From positions 1,420,501 to 1,484,500 of the forward strand of contig NZ_CP012154.1 in the NCBI RefSeq assembly GCF_001187785.1: a DNA stretch of 64,000 nucleotides, in the 5' to 3' direction. How positions within the stretch are numbered: the stretch's first letter is position 1; the number at the start of each line of letters is the position of its first letter. The notes under the pieces are model-generated. The model ran no database searches. It saw only the letters and a program-made list of their open reading frames with translations, and was not told the origin of the DNA. The position numbers were made by a program, and so were the translations under genes. Source of the stretch: Wenzhouxiangella marina (GTDB lineage: Bacteria > Pseudomonadota > Gammaproteobacteria > Xanthomonadales > Wenzhouxiangellaceae). Below, one piece after another: positions 62,520-64,000 of this stretch.

Positions 62520-63854
62520 TCAGGCGGCGCTGCTGCAGCGCTTGTCCGTATCGGCTTTCGGCCCCGTGTCGTGCACGACCACCTGGTTGCGTCCCGAGGC
62601 CTTGGCCTCGTAGACCGCCTGGTCGGCGATCCGGATCAGTTGCTGCAGCTCGATGGCTCGGCCCGGTGGCTTGGCGGCAACCCCCAGACTGGCGCTGATC
62701 GGAATGCCCGCAGGTTTCAGTCGGGCGATGCGCTCGCGCAGCTGCTCGGCGCGATCGGCGGCATCGTTCAGACTGCAGTGCGGCAGGATCAGCAGCATCT
62801 CTTCGCCACCGAAGCGCACGGCAAAGTCTTCCTGCCGGCAGGCGCTGAGCAGGCTGGCGCCGACGGAGGCCAGGACCTGATCGCCGACCAGGTGGCCGTG
62901 GCTGTCATTGACTTCCTTGAAGTGATCCAGATCGATGACGATGACCGACAGGTCCATGTCGTGCCGGTTGGCGGCGGAGCTGATCTTGCTGGCGAATTCG
63001 GCCAGCGAGTTGCGGTTGTAGAGGCCGGTCAGCGGATCGGTCATGGCCATTTCGTAGAGCTGGATTCGCTGCTGCTGGACCTGATCGAAGAGCTGCTTCT
63101 GCACGATCAGATTCCGGATGCGCGAGGCCGCCTCCTCGAAGATCACCGGTTTGGTGATGAAGTCGTTGATGCCCAGGCGGAACAGCTCGACGCGGCGAAT
63201 CGCATCATCCATGCCCGACATCGCGAGGATGGGCGTTCGGATCTTGTCCGGATGCTGCTTGCGCAGCTCGCCGACCAGGGCAATCCCGCTCATGTCGCCC
63301 TCGACCAGGATGTCGGAAATGACCAGGTCATGGCGCTGCACGTCGAAGTGGTTGAAGGCTTCGGCCGCGCTGACGTAGTGGTCCACTTCCAGGCCCATGC
63401 CCTCCAGCAGCCGGGTCATGACCTTGGTGACGGTCTTGCTGTCCTCCACGTACAACACGCGCCCGCTCAACACCTGATTGTCATGGACGGCCATTCGGGA
63501 TGCCCGGTAGAACAGGTCTTCGATGCCGGTCTTCGGACAGATGTCGGTGACGCCGGCTTCGAAGGCCCGCTTTCGCGTCGCATTGTCCTGCGCCGAGGTC
63601 AGCAGCACGATCGGGATCTCGCGGCTGCGGGGCAGGGTACGGACCTGGCGCGTGAAACGAATGCCGTCGATGTCCGGCAGGGACAGGGAAACGCAGATGA
63701 AGTCGATCGCCTGATTCTGGAGAATTTCCAGCCCGGACAGACCGTCGGTCGCGATCAGGGGCTCGTGCCCGGCATGCAGCACCATCCGCTCCCAGACGGA
63801 CCTGAACACCTTGGAATGATCGACAAAAAGTACGCGCAAGTTCGCGATCCTCAT
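62520..63854 (-). CDS. Dual-receiver response regulator with GGDEF (diguanylate cyclase) domain
   Basis: A 444-residue cytoplasmic protein. Receiver 1 (~residues 5-122) starts VLFVDHSKVF and reaches FICVSLSLPDIDG, where the phosphorylated aspartate is serine and the second acid of the pair is histidine; it should not be phosphorylated. Receiver 2 (~131-250) is intact: VLYVEDSKTV, LVISDILVEG, ILAMSGM, FITKP. After a coiled linker, the GGDEF domain (~275-430) has DPLTGLYNRNSLAEF and FGGEEML with an RQED I-site five residues before it, so it should make cyclic di-GMP with product inhibition. ATG 63854 is the start. The last 146 bp of the window hold its leader and no gene. Confidence 0.92.
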   Translation of the reverse strand: MRIANLRVLFVDHSKVFRSVWERMVLHAGHEPLIATDGLSGLEILQNQAIDFICVSLSLPDIDGIRFTRQVRTLPRSREIPIVLLTSAQDNATRKRAFEAGVTDICPKTGIEDLFYRASRMAVHDNQVLSGRVLYVEDSKTVTKVMTRLLEGMGLEVDHYVSAAEAFNHFDVQRHDLVISDILVEGDMSGIALVGELRKQHPDKIRTPILAMSGMDDAIRRVELFRLGINDFITKPVIFEEAASRIRNLIVQKQLFDQVQQQRIQLYEMAMTDPLTGLYNRNSLAEFASKISSAANRHDMDLSVIVIDLDHFKEVNDSHGHLVGDQVLASVGASLLSACRQEDFAVRFGGEEMLLILPHCSLNDAADRAEQLRERIARLKPAGIPISASLGVAAKPPGRAIELQQLIRIADQAVYEAKASGRNQVVVHDTGPKADTDKRCSSAA

Positions 63855-64000
63855 CGCAGAATGAGCCGGGATCAGCCAAGCTCATCACGCAAAACGCCCG
63901 ACTCGGGGCAAAACAGCTTGAACATACCACAAGCCTGGCTAAAACCCCAAGAAATGGCCATCGGGTATTGATAAATAGGGTACGCTTCGCGTTTTTCCAC

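Overview
The window is high-GC, densely packed chromosomal DNA from a Gram-negative bacterium, most likely a gammaproteobacterium of the Lysobacterales/Wenzhouxiangella type. This is inferred from the FabR/DesT-type regulator beside a desaturase, PurT, KatG, endonuclease VIII, an IPTL-CTERM-like segment, and several secreted proteins ending in an F-x-D-x-F-E tail. I see no tRNA, rRNA, transposase, integrase, CRISPR array or phage genes.

Layout. 0.2-4.1 kb: an operon of a P-domain secreted protein, a CRTAC1/ASPIC lipoprotein and a TPR lipoprotein. 4.2-10.7 kb: a CPBP membrane protease, a leftward set (class V aminotransferase-fold enzyme, YfcC-type transporter, DUF6544-like protein), a secreted metallo-beta-lactamase-fold hydrolase, a DUF3293 protein and a membrane-anchored unknown. 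10.8-17.8 kb: one giant secreted/membrane protein of Ig-like repeats plus a beta-helix, with an internal IPTL-CTERM-like segment. 18-22.4 kb: small housekeeping genes (AhpD-like, VOC, a GT-C type membrane glycosyltransferase, DUF423, nei). 22.4-23.6 kb: a tandem array of ~335-bp units, each made of a palindromic repeat plus a copy of the 3' end of the adjacent DUF58 gene. 23.6-31.1 kb: an eight-gene overlapping leftward operon (BPSS1780-like, RDD, SpoIIM, two membrane proteins, DUF4350, MoxR ATPase, DUF58). 31.2-35.5 kb: purT, a three-gene stop/start-coupled cassette ending in a membrane-tethered XRE regulator, a quinone oxidoreductase and nudC. 35.5-37.1 kb: an A/T-richer HEAT-repeat gene bracketed by two 72-bp copies of the nudC 3' end. 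37.1-40.1 kb: a fatty-acid desaturase, its ferredoxin-type reductase and a divergent DesT/FabR-like repressor with an 18-bp palindromic operator. 40.2-42.4 kb: katG. 42.5-59.6 kb: an island of secreted or surface proteins (FG-GAP/Calx-beta, beta-helix, a duplicated PPC-like protein, a 3,203-residue RHS protein and two DUF1566 proteins). 59.6-63.9 kb: a DUF4442 protein, a DPP4-type peptidase and a dual-receiver GGDEF protein.

The least ordinary pieces are: the RHS-DUF1566 operon (47,988-59,550), whose RHS protein has an unusual N-terminal half of six duplicated modules and no recognisable toxin tip; the 32,555-33,482 cassette with its 40-residue membrane microprotein; the two duplication scars (22.4-23.6 kb and 35.5-37.1 kb); and short C-terminal motifs that recur across secreted proteins and in two cases sit inside a longer protein. 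Functions are read from sequence recognition only; no searches were run.
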